Shown here in pieces: positions 1 through 12,369 of a DNA stretch of 64,000 nt (positions within the stretch are counted from its first letter, which is position 1; the number at the start of each line of letters is the position of its first letter). Source of the stretch: Carallia brachiata (lineage: Eukaryota > Streptophyta > Magnoliopsida > Malpighiales > Rhizophoraceae); assembly GCA_021464245.1 (NCBI GenBank), contig JADCRB010000065.1:1248689-1312688 (forward strand), written 5' to 3'. Made by a program: the position numbers and the translations under genes. The notes below the pieces were generated by a model. The model saw only the letters and a list, made by a program, of their open reading frames with translations, was not told the origin of the DNA and made no database searches.

Positions 1-3000
1 TATGGAGACAGGGAGATGTATGCATCCACAAGGTCCCCTTTGTTGAAAAACGTATGAAGCTCTGAAGCATCAACATTGCTGAACACAAGCTTTTGCATGC
101 ATCCAGAAGGTCCTTTCTGGTACATCTCTGTTGCATATTGAGCATTGTTCTCAATTACTACAACGGGTATTCTGCAAAGAAAAAGAAAAGAGGAAAATCT
201 CAGCAAAGATTTCAGTAACGAGGGAGGAGAGCCTAAAGTCGTGCATCATTTGCTAGGTAATGATAGAGATAGAATGCAAAAACCTTATATTTTTGGAAGA
301 GAATACTGCAACAAACATTGTACATATTTAGAAGGTTAAAACACGCGTATTCAAGCTGTCGCTCCATTTGGATGGCAAGGTTATGGCTCGTCTTAATCTC
401 TGAGCTAGGGTTCTATCTTGCATGCAAATATGTATTACAGTCGACTTTGCAGGCAGCAGCTTGTCGGTAAAGAAAGGACGTTCTATTGAACAGATTCTGA
501 TGGTAGCTCACGCTGTGAACAGACCCCACCAAAATTGAACAGACCCCACCAAAATTGACATTTCATGTTTCATTCTAAACATATGTGATGCCATAAAAAA
601 AGGCCTGATAAAGGGAGCAAAACTTACTGCAATCTCACTGTTGGACTGTGGGCAAAGCCATCTTTCCTGGTCACAACCTTTCTCCAATCAGAGTTGCTAC
701 CCGAATCCACAAACAATTTTTGTGCAACATCATCACATGCATCAAGAACTCTACATAAACTTGGAGGTGCACCAACCACAAAGCTCAATCGTGGCCGGCC
801 GGCATAGTCAACGAACTTTGAACTTAATCCAAATCGCACCTTCAATTGTGGACAATGAAGCTGTAAAGCAATATTTTCATGCAACAAAATCATTTTTTGG
901 CCTCCATGAGAGAATGGGAAAAGAGATGCGGTGACACACGGAATGGAAACATCATTGGGATCTAAAAATCTGCAAGAGTCACCGGATCCTTGAGGATCAC
1001 TTGCAGTAGAAGGCATCTGATGAGACTCTGACACAAGTTTTTCTTCCATGCAGACATCTAATTGAAGGGATTTGGTGTTCACTTTCGTTGCTAAGTGTGC
1101 CCATGTCAAAAGGGTCTTCAGGAGTGCTGCTTGAGACAAGAGATAATATTAGATGCTTTCCCTCACTTCCAGGATCTGCCATGTTTTCGAGCTTTGAACT
1201 TGAAGATGGAATATTTACGTTTGTGCTCGTCCCTTCTGGAGGAGATTGTCCATTTCTACGGCTTCTAGTAGTAGCATTAGGCGAAACCCAACTTTTTTCA
1301 GGAAATGTCTCCGGGAGGCTTGATTCCTGTTGATATGGAATATTTTCAAACAACTGCTATTCAATCTAATCCCAATTCAGGAGACTAGGGTGGAGATCAC
1401 CCTTTAACTACTAAAGAACAAGGGCATACATAAGTCATAAGCTACATCCATGGAGCATCACAAAACCAAAGAAGATGCATGATGACAATACTTTATGTAA
1501 CTGCTCAGAACACTGTAAAATTTCATGCTTACACAAAATTCACTAATTTTCTTGCAACAGTTTAAAACCTAACAAGGTCCCTCCGCAACGTAATTAATCA
1601 GAGAAAGCTATCAGAAATGCTAAAACACCAACATAATGTGTGATAGAAATTTGCATTCTAACTTGAGAGACATTTATTAAAAATCTGTGTTGAAAATTTG
1701 TGACAAGGAAGTATGAGAATTAAATAGCTAGATAATCAAAATAGAAATGCTTTGCTATTACATCATAGATGGTCATCAAAGCACAAAAAATCTGTGTTGA
1801 AAATTTGTGGACATCAACACTATAAAGGTGGAGAATTAAAACAGAAGGAATAAACCTTTGGGCCAAAGTATGATGAAACATGCTCAATTCCCAAGGAACC
1901 ATACCCATCAGCAAAATTTTGTTCATGACATGGCATCCTCACAACAATTATTAGAGGGCCAAAAAAGAAGGGACTCACCAAAAAAAAACTGTTGCACAAT
2001 ACTTTACAACCTCAAGGTTCATACGAACATCGTCTAAGCTCCTGCAAACCATATCAAACAAGGAGAATCATATTTCTAGAACTAAGAGACTAAATTAAAA
2101 AAAATCGTCGGTGGTAATATAACTCCATCCAGATTTTAAGAAGGTCTACCTGTGTCTCTGTTTCCCGAGCCCAAAATAGGTTGCAAGACTAGCCATCTGC
2201 ACAGAGAAATGTGAAGCTATAAANTCCCATCAAATTGACCAAAATGTATGAAAAACAACAGGAGAAAACAAAATTTCCAGAAAACCCAAGGATCGAGGTA
2301 CCATTTCAACTTAGAAACTTTTGCAAACATTAGTCCACAGAAATAAAGGGGTCCTCCGTCCCAGACTGTGAAGTCTGGGAAAGGCTCAGATACACAATGT
2401 TACTCTTGCTTTTCATAAAGATGGGTTTGGAAACAACTCCAACCCGTGATCAGGAGGTCACGATGGAGTACCCTTCCCATTACACCGAAGCTCACACTTC
2501 ATCGGTCCTCAAAAAAACATGGACAATTGGGTGTGGGTGGGGACATGCTTATTGTAAAAATATATATATATACAAAAGCAAGGGGGCAGCAAGAAGCTAC
2601 CTTCATGTCTCCAGCTCTTCTCCCAAACCTCTGAGTCAGCAAGGCCAAAGAATCAATGGTACCCTTGGGCTCCGGCGGAGACTTCCCGATCTCCGCGAAC
2701 GCCTCCCTTATTCGAGGACAATCAAACCTTAATATGTTATGTCCAGCCCAAATCCTTCCTGTTTTATTAAACAAACACAAACCCTTTTTCTCACTGTTCC
2801 ATTCAAATGAAAATACACCAAAAATAGGGAAGAAATAAAGGGAAAGAAAGAAAATTTAGATTAACTGACCCATTTTCAAAGGAAGAAAAAAAAGAAAAAA
2901 AGGAAGCTGACCATGGAGAATGTCGTAGACGGTGTCGGCGATTTCGGAGAAGGTGGGGGCGGAAGAGACGGCGTCACGGGTGATGCCATTGCAGCGTACG

Positions 3001-3194
3001 GAGAGCGAGGAAATAAGAGAAGGGTTGGTGGGTCTGACGAGGGTGGAGTAGCTCCGGAGCTCCTCTAGCTTTCTGGGGCAAACCAGGATGGCTCCGAATT
3101 CGAGTATCGCGAATCCCTGGCCCGGCCGACTCGGGACCGTCGTTTCAACGTCGAAGAATGCAATCTCAGATCTGTCCTCCCCGAGATTGTCCAT
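1..3194 (-). CDS. NEN: NEN-type DEDDh exonuclease-domain protein (3' partial)
   Basis: Resembles the plant NEN proteins (NAC45/86-dependent exonuclease-domain), which in Arabidopsis take part in nuclear degradation during sieve-element differentiation. Exons on the minus strand: 3194-2912, 2758-2601, 2196-2150, 2041-1979, 1326-628 and 171 to beyond position 1. The exonuclease domain spans exons 1-4: FFDVET near residue 15 gives the DxE of motif I, AGHNILRFD gives motif II, and HRSLDD gives the HxxxxD of motif III, so this is a DEDDh 3'-5' exonuclease fold. Exon 5 encodes a Ser/Pro-rich linker and then the conserved C-terminal plant domain (VSIPCVTASL, GRPRLSFVVGAPPSLC). Two frame breaks are visible: the A9 run at 1980-1988 (T9 in the gene) is one base short for exon 4 to join exon 5, and the run at 1083-1085 has one base too many. 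Read literally, the product stops early in exon 5. Both lie in homopolymers, so assembly error is as likely as decay. Family assignment is confident; which NEN paralogue is not known. Confidence 0.87.
517..556. repeat. 20-bp tandem duplication in NEN last visible intron
   Basis: Two perfect head-to-tail copies of a 20-bp unit (517-536 and 537-556) containing CAGACCCCACC. It lies in the intron between 172 and 627. No function is evident. Confidence 0.9.
1681..1809. repeat. Spaced 22-bp direct repeat in NEN intron 4
   Basis: An identical 22-bp sequence (AAATCTGTG followed by TTGAAAATTTGTG) occurs at 1681-1702 and 1788-1809, inside the intron between exons 4 and 5. It looks like a local duplication. 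Confidence 0.85.
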
Positions 3195-4222
3195 GGCCTT
3201 CGATTTCCGGCTCTAAAGGAAGAAGCTTTGTGGAAGAAGTTAGGAACGAATCCAAGAAGCCGACAGGGTTTAAGGTGTTAAGGCTGTGTTTGGTTTCTTA
3301 CAACTTTATTTTCCTCTTTGTGTCTATGTTTGCCTTGTCTGGGTTTTGTTTGTTTGGGATAAGAAACGCGCCAGTTTTGGACAGGATTGAAATGGGTCGG
3401 CCTTGGCCGTGGGGATATATGGAGAATGAGAGTGGCGTGGCGTGTGGGAGTTTAGAACATTTTTTATTGGGTTTTGCCTCTTAAGCTCAATGGCTTTTTG
3501 AAGTTCTGTGCTTAAGGCCTTTGTTGGAGTGAATCAAAGATGAATTGAGGAAGCCCAAGTAAAATTGTAGATTTGAAATGCAATACGACACGGTACGCAA
3601 CTCAAAACGGAGGGCTAGGGGCAGGGGGAATCTTCTGTTTTTGATGCCATTACTCTTATAGTTTGGATAAATTTTGGGTTAATTTATTTTTTGTTTCCTG
3701 TTTCCTAAGGTTGGGTTAAAGGGAAGGTCTCTATGGGGGCAAAAGGACCACACGACACGATAAGCAAAACAATAAAAACGGCATATTTTTTCCTATTATT
3801 CCATGCTTATGGCATCTAAACCTAGTCCAAGTTTTCTTGGATCAGCCAAGTCCAAAATGTGTTAAAGACTCAAGATGGTCAATGCCCTTAATTAGCTATT
3901 ACTTAAAACATTTATTTGCTTGCTTCTCCCTGCTTTTCCCCTCGTCTGCGATAATTCCTTGCCTTTCTTGGAAGCCACATCTTGCAAACAAGATCTAATG
4001 TTGGAGGCAATGCTTGCTCTAATCCTAATTCCAAAGTTTTTCCCCATGTTATCCAATGTCCTAAGCAACATGGAAAATTTGCTGGCAATGAATTTTATAT
4101 TGTCAAGTTGGAAACCTTATAATTTTACCCATTTGCTTGGGATATTTGGTATGACCATAAAGGGAAAAACGCCTAACTTTGAGAATGACTTCAGTACCTA
4201 AAACCGTCCTCCCACTATCTTC
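3195..4222. other. Intergenic spacer between NEN and the PPR gene
   Basis: Contains the NEN promoter side (adjacent to 3194) and the downstream flank of the minus-strand PPR gene. Open frames here show no family signature. I see no RNA gene or complete mobile element. Confidence 0.6.
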
Positions 4223-5894
4223 TCACTCTGCTATATCTGCAAGTCCTTTCCATGTGTCTGGCTTAAAGCCTTCCCACATAGCTTGCCTAGTAATCTTGTC
4301 AAGCATCTCATAGGTTGGGGACGCTTGCTCATGAGTCCTGTCAGCTGCCACAAAATCATGTACCACTCCATTTATTTGAACCCAACTTCGGCCAGCAGGC
4401 TTGTACGCACCCATTTCAACCATCTTTTGTCTTACAGTAGCAACATCTTCCCACCTTTCGGCAGTAGCATACACTTGTGATAACAGCATTAGATAGCCAG
4501 CAGCTTGGTCAGTGTCAAGCTCAGCAACCAACTTCTCAGCCACATGGGAAGCAAGCTCAGCATTTTGTGTATTTTACAACCACCAAGGAGAGCACCCCAG
4601 ATAGCATCAGTTGGCTTCACGGGCATTGTCTCAATGAGATTGTAAGCTTCATCCAGGAAACCAGCACGGCTCAATAAATCAACCATGCAACCATAGTGCT
4701 CAATTCTAGGCTTAATTCCCCTGCTTTGGATCACATCATTGAAATGTATGCGACCCTCGTTGACCAATCCAGCATGACTGCAAGCACAAAGAACCCAAAT
4801 AAAGGTTATGTCATCAGGCATTGCTTCGTTGGCTCCCAAAGCTTTCATCAAATCAAATACCGCAAGAGCATCTCGGGCATAACCATGTTTTGCAAATGCG
4901 GCAATCAAGCTTGTCCAAGATACCGTACTTCTTTGTGGCATCCACATAAAAACCTCATAAGCTTCTTCTATCTTGCCACAGCTAGCATACATGTGTATAA
5001 GTGCATTATTCAAAGGCACCGATAACTGCTGGCTCTCACAACTCAAAGACTTCTCAATGTACGAATGAATCCACCTTCCCAGTTCCAAATTCCCCAGTTC
5101 AGCACACACAGACAAAACTGAGACCAAGACCACCTGGTCCAGTTCCACACAGGCTCTCCTCATTTCATCAAACAAAGACAACGCCTGCCAACATTTACCA
5201 TTTCTGGCATACCCCACAATCATGGTCGTCCACGAGACAACATTCCTCACCGGCATCTCATAAAAATCCTCCATGCCCCATCAACATTTCCACACCTGAT
5301 AAACCCAGCAAGCATCAAATTCCAACTCACAACATTTCTCTCACTCATTTCATCAAACACGCGACGCGCATACTCAACACCGAAATCACCGCCAGCAAAT
5401 GCATACAAATTAACCAAATTCGTCTTCACAAACACATTGGAGAAATACCCATTTGCCAAAACTCTCCCATGAACCTGCTCCCCCACTCTCAACAACCCGG
5501 ACCTCGCGCAACCACTCAAAAGGAACGAATAAGTGTACTCGTCAGGCTCAGCCTCGGTCCCCACCATTCGATTGAACAACTCGACGGACTCTCGCGGCGC
5601 GTCGCTTCGAGCACGGCCTCTGATCATCTGGTTCCATAGGGAAGTACTTGGGTTCTCAACGTGAATGAAGATATATTGTGCAGAAGTGAGATGACCAAAG
5701 GCTAAGTAGAAAGAGAGGAGCTTGACGATAATATAGTTTTTGTGAGAAAAGGCGTTGATGACGATCTGGGTGTGGATTTGAGCGAGGATCTTAAGGTTGT
5801 TGCAGTTTTGTAATAGAGAGAACAGGTGCTGTTGCAGAGCTCTGGAGGTTGTTCTTTTGTTGGACTTGGCGGGAAATTGTTGCTCAACTAACAT
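4223..5894 (-). CDS. PLS-class pentatricopeptide repeat protein, two apparent frameshifts
   Basis: Intronless, as usual for plant PPR genes. PPR proteins of this class bind organellar RNA, often for editing. The N-terminal part (from 5894) has the HLFSLLQNCNNLKILAQIH start typical of the group. Repeats such as VVSWNLMLAGFIRCGNVDGA, VVSWTTMIVGYARNGKCWQA and TVSWTSLIAAFAKHGYARDA follow, and an E-type C-terminus (GRSWVQINGVVHDF) ends at 4223. No DYW domain follows. The frame breaks twice, each time at a run one base short: A5 at 5262-5266 and T4 at 4563-4566. Restoring a base at each gives a continuous protein of about 557 residues, normal for an E-type PPR. Either this is a young pseudogene or these are assembly errors; the intact sequence on both sides of each break favours errors. 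The exact orthologue is not recognised. Confidence 0.85.
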
Positions 5895-6533
5895 CTAATC
5901 TCACAAATATCGAATTCGAATAATAGCAGTCAGTGCGAGAAGCATCGAAATGATCTTGAGGATGTGTGTTTCGTGGAGTCGAGTATTACTATAGACACGT
6001 TATGTCGGCTGATTTTTTAACTTTGCCAAGTTGCCTGTCAATGTGACACATCAAATATAGCTAGTTCGTTGGTTATGGTAGTAGTTGGGAGTTGAATAAT
6101 ATATACTTTTAACCCTTTCTTAAAATAAAAAAAGAAAGTAATATATATATAAAATAAAGATATACCTTGTTCTAAAATTAAATTCTAAAACTTTAAATAT
6201 ATAAGTCTAAATGAGGGGACCATTCGTTTCATTCTTTTGGCAAACTTACTTAGTTATAGGCCTAGTGGCCTAAAATTATTGGCTTGTTTCACTTGCACTT
6301 CCACTCTAAAATGACAAAAAAAGTTTATAATAATTAAGTGTATTCTAGTGAACACTAAATTTATAATTTAAGGTGAAATATAGAATTTAATTTCTCTAAA
6401 CATTACTATTAGACAAACAACAAAAAAAAAAAGTTCCGGAAACAACAATCTTTGTTCATCCAAATTTAGCTATGTTAATTACAACGGTAAAGATTGTGCG
6501 CCGGACAATGTCCAAATGCTGAAAACAAAATAT

Positions 6534-6720
6534 AACTAGTTGCATTTTTAATATAACTATGTTGATTTTTTTAAGAATTTTTTTATTTTAACATATATTA
6601 TATGAGATCTACACTTTAAATTTTAAAATAAAATTCATTTAATTTTAAATTTTAGTTTTATAATTTAAAAAAAAAATTCTAAGAAAATTCAATGTGATTA
6701 CATTTTAACTGCAACTAGTT
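6534..6720. mobile_element. MITE-like element with inverted-repeat arms
   Basis: Starts with AACTAGTTGC at 6534 and ends with its inverse GCAACTAGTT at 6720. The similarity continues inwards for roughly 50 bp with mismatches, then into an AT-rich core. A 187-bp non-coding element with terminal inverted repeats fits a MITE. I could not define a target duplication, so superfamily is not assigned. Confidence 0.55.
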
Positions 6721-8744
6721 GCTGCGCCCTTATTACAAACCAAATTTCCAAAGGTATGGCCTACTGGCCTTTCTTCAGAGATTTTTGGCATAAGAACTCT
6801 TGTTTGAGAAATAAGGATGGCTGCAGAAAGGTAAGCCTGTAAACTACTGCCTCTCCAATTCTCGTGTCAAAAATGCCGCAAGGAGATCGTTTTAAAATTG
6901 AAGGCATAGGAAAATGTAATCTCATCTCATTTCTAAACTGAATGCAGAACGCATAATCGACGAAGCCCTAAATTGGTAGCACAAAAATAACTGATGTGGT
7001 ATTTTGGTGATAATTTAACGTATTTTTATGAAGTTAATTCAAATTTAAATCTCTGCTTAAACAATCCTTTAGTACAAGAGTAGGTGTCATCACTTCAATA
7101 TTAAGTTTGAAAGACTTAGTGATGGCTGGATATTAGATCTAAGATTTGACAATTGTTTGGTGGGTTATAACGGAGGAGTCGTACTTGATTGCATCATTAC
7201 TCAAGTTTTGAAATTTTTTTATGAAGGAAGTTAAATGAGAATATCAATAAGTGATTCTAAACTTCAATTCACAAACACAATAATTTATATACCAATGATA
7301 CACTTTTTTTTATCTGTTCAAAAAAATAATATAAGTAAACTGGTAGCAGAAATGAACCTATAGATTCAGATCATGCAGGCAGTGAGGAAAATGAGGAGGG
7401 GAACCATTTTAAGAGTATTACCGAGGAGTCACAGTTTCAAACCTGAAGATTTGCATTATAACTATACCATGGAAGTAGAAATGCTTGAGTTTGACGACCA
7501 ATTTGCAGCAGCCATCATGTTGGCTACTTGGTGGATAGAGATGTCCAATCATTTGCAGAAAATATTTCATGAGCCACTGTCGCGTGGTAGAGGCGTTGGA
7601 CATTGTTCCAGCAAGCAAGTTCAAATCTTTGTGCCGGCCAAAAAAACAAAAAAAAGGAAGTTGGGATATAAGCAGTTGATTGTTGAATTTAAAAAAAATA
7701 AGAAAAATAAATAAATAGTTAAATAGTATGAGGCTTTATTGTTGTCGTTATTTTGATAATTTTCAAGTGAAGCTAAAAAAGAAATATTTCATGAGTTTGA
7801 TTATTGTTTGAATTGTAAAATGAATAAGATTTAAAAATATTTAATGAGACACATAATAATATTTAATAATTTATTTTTTTAAATATAATATATTTTTTGA
7901 GAATATTAATTTAAATCATTATATATTTATTATGTACTTATAAACACATTATATTTTTTCTTATAAAATATAGTTGAGGTCCGCAGCTTTGTGGTGATCA
8001 CCGTCAGCCTTACACAGTGAAACATTTTTGATCTTATCTTCCTCTGCTTCTTCTTCTTTCTTTTTTTGTTTTTTGTTTTTTTTTTGGTTTTAGAAAAACA
8101 AATTCATTAATAGATAGGTGTCCATCTACAACAAATAATAACTGAATGTTAAAAAAAAAAAAGAAATATATATATTTTTTATCCCATAACTAGCCGATAA
8201 CAAACGTGGTGACATCATATCTTTTTCGAAAAACTCTTCACTTGTCATCTCATCATAAACATACATATTTGAAATTGACATTGGCAAGGAGTAAGGACTC
8301 AACATTTTTTGATCAAAAAAAAAAAACAAGGACCGCAACATTCTTCTAATCATGAAAATGACAATCATTGTATGGGTACCTCCCATTTTTTCATAAATCT
8401 TCAATTCACCTCTCGATATTTCAACTTAAACCTCTGGAATTAAAATTTATGATTAAAAATACAATTAAAAAAAAAAGTTACACTACCTAAAAAAAATTGA
8501 AATTTTATCCGAATACAATTATTTGTATTTGATGTGCAATCAATTAAATTTTATATATAAAAAATAATAATAATTTTTTCTTCTTTATTTTAATTACTCT
8601 TAAAATTCAGATAATTATAAATAAAATATAAATAATTACATTCAAATAATATTTTTAATAATTTTTTATTTAAAAATATAACAGAACTCATTAAAAAAAA
8701 GTCACTATGAAGTATGCTATCTCATGTCTCTCAGCACTATTGTG

Positions 8745-9445
8745 CATTGAGAGGCTTTTGGTTTTCTCTGTTGGCCGCCCGTGCGGTTTACTCGGCCTTC
8801 ATGCCGTTTGGGTGCTCTTCCGTGGCCTTCTGGTGCTTGGTTACTTCTTCTTTTGATCTCACATTTGCGATCTTTGTTTGACCTCTTTGTTGTGTTGCTC
8901 GCTTCGTTTCGATTCTGAGCTTCCTCTCAAACGCCGCCATGTCCCCCGCCCTTTCGCGCTAGCTCTGAATGGGCAATGAGCTAGGGGAGTCTCTCTCTTT
9001 TGGACCCCAATCGGCCTCGTACAGGTTTCGGTGGGATGCAGAAGTGCCTCGCCTGGGTGTTGGGGGTTGCGGGAGGAGCTGTCGCCACCAAGCTTCTCGT
9101 GATAGCTGCCGTCTGGTGCAGCAAACTTGGGTTTGTCGTGGCCGCGTTGAGGCGTCGGGGGCCAGTCAACTAGCTGCAACCCTCCTTTTGCCTATATACT
9201 TCAGGTGCCGACATCCGTTTCTTTGTTGGAGGTCGTCCGGTATAGGGGTGCCGCCGCCGGGTGGCCTTTGTGCTTGGTTTGGGCCTAAAGGCCTCTCTGA
9301 TTGGTGTTTCTCTTAGGCTTCCAATTATTTTGAGTCTGAAACTCCTTTTTGTAGGCCTTTATATGGACTGGGGTTTGGTCTGCTGGTTGCAGGTTTATGT
9401 AATTATCCCTTAACCTAATAAATTTGCCTTCATCTTAAAAAAAAA
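8745..9445 (+). mobile_element. GC-rich, A-tailed block; possible truncated LINE or retrosequence
   Basis: Base composition changes sharply here: about 0.7 kb of GC-richer sequence sits between very AT-rich flanks. Its plus-strand end has AATAAATTTGCC followed within 15 bases by an A12 tract, as at the 3' end of a retroposed transcript. Open frames run on both strands without recognisable protein motifs. A 5'-truncated non-LTR retrotransposon or a processed sequence would explain this; a clear target-site duplication was not found. Confidence 0.4.
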
Positions 9446-10403
9446 AAATTAAATAAATATTATATTACCAATTATTGTGGTCTAATAATAATTATACTGA
9501 TAACTATCAAAGTAATTTATAGATTATTTTAGGAACATAAATAACAGAACACCACTTCTATTTTCTTATTTTTAGAACAAAAAAAAAAAGTTACCATTAA
9601 CCTTACAACATTGTAATAATGTTTTAATTTTTAGTTTGGCATCCAAAATAATTGCCAAGCTAACGTTTTCAGATCCATATCATGGCAATACATGTATCCT
9701 AACATTTTAGCGTGTGCATGTCCTTGCAGTGATTCTACCACCACTACCATCACTTGTGTGTGTGATTGAGATAATAAAAATATTTTTCTTTATATAAGAA
9801 ATCATGAATTTAAATTTTTATTAAATTAAATAATAAAATTAAACATACATAAATTTAGTGAAATTAGAATAATTTAATAATATTTATTAAACTCATAAGA
9901 TTTATTTTTTCATAAATTTATTATAAATAGTTGAGCCATGCTTACCTTTTTCTTAAAAAGAAATTTAATTCTACTGGGAGCTACCATTTTTGAAGTTAAA
10001 TAACTTAACTTAAAGAAAAAAAAAAGGGATAAAAAAAATTCAACATTGTAACTTGTAAGCTTGTAACTAACAATACAAGTGTTTCTCCACCTTCCAAATT
10101 CTCCTCATTATCTAAAATAAATAAATAAATTAATAAAATGAATAAAAAAAAAAAACTAATTAGTAAAGTTGCAAACAGGTCCCCTAAATTCCAGGTTCTT
10201 CATTTAGGATGGAACCCTAATTGCTAGCAATAGCAAAAAAGTATTAGGCCCCAAAAATCTAGCTTAGCTGGCTTTCCCTCTCCTCTTCCTCCCTAACCTC
10301 AACCTTTCTTTGACTCTTTTGCAATAATTGATCTTTGGGGTCTCAAATTTTTCTTTTTCTTTTTTTTTTTTTTTGTTGGGTTTTGTGAATTATTTGTATG
10401 CTG

Positions 10404-10430
10404 GATTAATTAATTAATTAATTAATTAAT
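10404..10430. repeat. TTAA microsatellite upstream of the RING gene
   Basis: About seven uninterrupted ATTA/TTAA tetranucleotide units immediately before the first possible start codon of the RING-H2 gene, within its 5' leader or proximal promoter. Confidence 0.9.
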
Positions 10431-12369
10431 ATGAATGTAATGCCTCGCTGTGCCTGTGGCCAATACCAAACTAGACCGGCCGGTTGCCCAATTTGCGGCG
10501 GCAGCAGCAGTAGTTCGACCTACCTGCCGGTCATGGAAAGCGCCGCCGTGGAACTTGAAGGGAATCGGGTTCTCGACTGCGTTCCCCGATTTGTCGCCGG
10601 CGCCATCTCCGGCGCTCTCACCGGTCTTTTTGCTCTTGGTGATTTTTTTTTTTTTTTTTAAATATCGCCTTCTGCGCCCTAGCAATCTTTGTTTTTTATA
10701 GTTCTTTGCTCGAATTTCTTTTAACTATCTGTTGTTGAATTAAAGGGGACTTTTTTTTTTTGGTACATCGGAAAACAAATGGGAAAGAAGCATCTTTGAT
10801 GGATTTTATTGTGTAGGATTGCTAAAGTTGAATTCTTTCTTTTTTGATTTTGATTTTTCGGCTTTTTTTTTTTTTCATATTTAAACTTGCATGAACCATT
10901 TCTATTGAGTAAATGCTACCCTTTATTTATTATTTGTTCATCTAATTTAATTATAGGAGAAAAGATAGTGGTACCAATTGGGTGGGTCTCAATCAAGGGG
11001 TTGATTCAGCCGAAGTTTTGATTTTTTCCGGAAACTTGAGAGTTATAGTAATTTTCTGTTGTTGGCACAGTATTAGCTCGGAGGGCGAAAAAGATGGCTT
11101 GCATGTATATTTTTGTTAATTTGGCATTAGTTTGTTCTTTGTAATGATATGTGTGTGAATGTGTTGTCTTGCAGCTGGAGCTTTTACTGGAGCTGTTACC
11201 GGTGCCTTAGCCGGTAGAGCTTCTGATTGTGGTGTTCTTCGTGGGGCTGGATTGGGGGCCATTGCCGGTGCTGTGCTTTCTGTTGAGATTTTAGAGGCTT
11301 CTCGAGCTTATTGGTGCTTGGAGGAATCTGGTTCACGGGGACCATCGTCTATGGTTAGTGTTATTGCAAATTTGTATTATGAATTCACTTTGGCTCATTT
11401 TTTTTCTGTTTTTGACAAGCTTGATTTACATTTCTAAGTAATAGTTGGTGTTAATGTGCAAATACTTCTGCATTTAATGGTATTATTTTGTTATACCTGT
11501 GTGGGTTTATCATACTGTGTGACTGCAAGATGGTATAATATGAGGGGCGTGCTTGGAATGGGCTGACTGATACATGGGGTTCTCTAGCATATAAATCTTT
11601 AGATATTACATGCTATTATTGAATCTTTCAGTTTCGGGAGTTCTGACTTATTTTTTTATCCTCTGGTTCCAGGCAGATTTCATAGAAGAGCTTGTTCAAG
11701 GAAGGTTTGTAGATGAACAAATGTCGCCAGCAATGTTAACTGCTTACCACTGGCAGGTATCTATTTTATTATACTACTCGCAAGATGTTGTGCTCTCTCT
11801 CTTTCTCTCTCTGCCTCCTTTCTGTGCAAATGTGTGTGGAGGACTGCTTTTTTGTAATTCAAAATTGTTTTCTCTGCTAAGTTTTCAATAGTGGACAGTT
11901 GAGAATTGAAAGTCAATGTTTTGAAAGCTTATCGTTGGAGTCAAATTGTTAATCAGCTTAATCTTTGGTGAGCAGCTGAGAATTGCTAATATTAGATACG
12001 ATGAGATTCATGATGTTTATGGTGAAGCTGTATCCAGAGGGTTGTCTGGAGATTCTCTAAGGAAATTGCCATGTCATACCTTGGATGAAACCAAGACAAC
12101 GCAGACCATCTGCTGTACAATTTGCTTGCAGGTCCCTTATCTCTTCCCTCTTCTCCTTTTCTTTTGGGGTGATTCCAGGGCAGATATCAACCCCATACAT
12201 AATTTTCTTTGGGAGTGACGGTATTGTCAATGTTTGCTTTTGGCAGGATATTGAAAAAGGGGAAATTGCAAGGAGTTTGCCCCGCTGTCACCACACTTTC
12301 CACTTGGCCTGCGTGGACAAGTGGCTTGTAAGACATGGTTCGTGCCCCGTGTGCAGGCAAGATGTATAG
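10431..12369 (+). CDS. RING-H2 ubiquitin ligase, NEP1-interacting-protein (NIP) like
   Basis: Five exons: 10431-10638, 11175-11353, 11673-11756, 11976-12131 and 12247-12369, all with GT-AG borders and consistent phase. Order of parts: a short N-terminus, then Gly/Ala-rich membrane segments ([47 protein letters not shown]), a helical linker, and a C-terminal RING-H2. The finger reads CTIC, then CHHTFH, C and CPVC (C3H2C3), so the protein is an expected membrane-anchored E3 ligase. This architecture matches the NIP/ATL-type proteins; in Arabidopsis, NIP1 and NIP2 are thylakoid proteins reported to bind the plastid RNA polymerase RpoTmp. Starting at 10431 gives 249 residues; the in-frame ATG at 10533 gives 215 and lies nearer the conserved core. 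The frame is intact throughout. Which start is used is uncertain. Confidence 0.88.

Larger units (their letters stand above)
5895..10430. other. AT-rich intergenic spacer
   Basis: A 4.5-kb spacer between the divergently transcribed PPR and RING genes. It holds an inverted-repeat element (6534-6720) and a GC-rich retrosequence-like block (about 8745-9445), listed separately. The 113-codon plus-strand frame from 7373 has no recognisable motif and ends in a lysine-rich tail made by A-rich DNA, so I do not call it a gene. Confidence 0.6.

Noticed and set aside
3283..3360. MITE-like word CTGTGTTTGGTTTC downstream of the NEN start
   Set aside because: No matching inverted end or target duplication was found within 1 kb.
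7373..7714. 113-codon open frame in the AT-rich spacer
   Set aside because: No motif, no splice or codon pattern, and a lysine tail produced by A-runs. Presumed chance.
8859..9316. Overlapping open frames on both strands of the GC-rich block
   Set aside because: High GC lowers stop frequency; neither strand encodes a recognisable domain.
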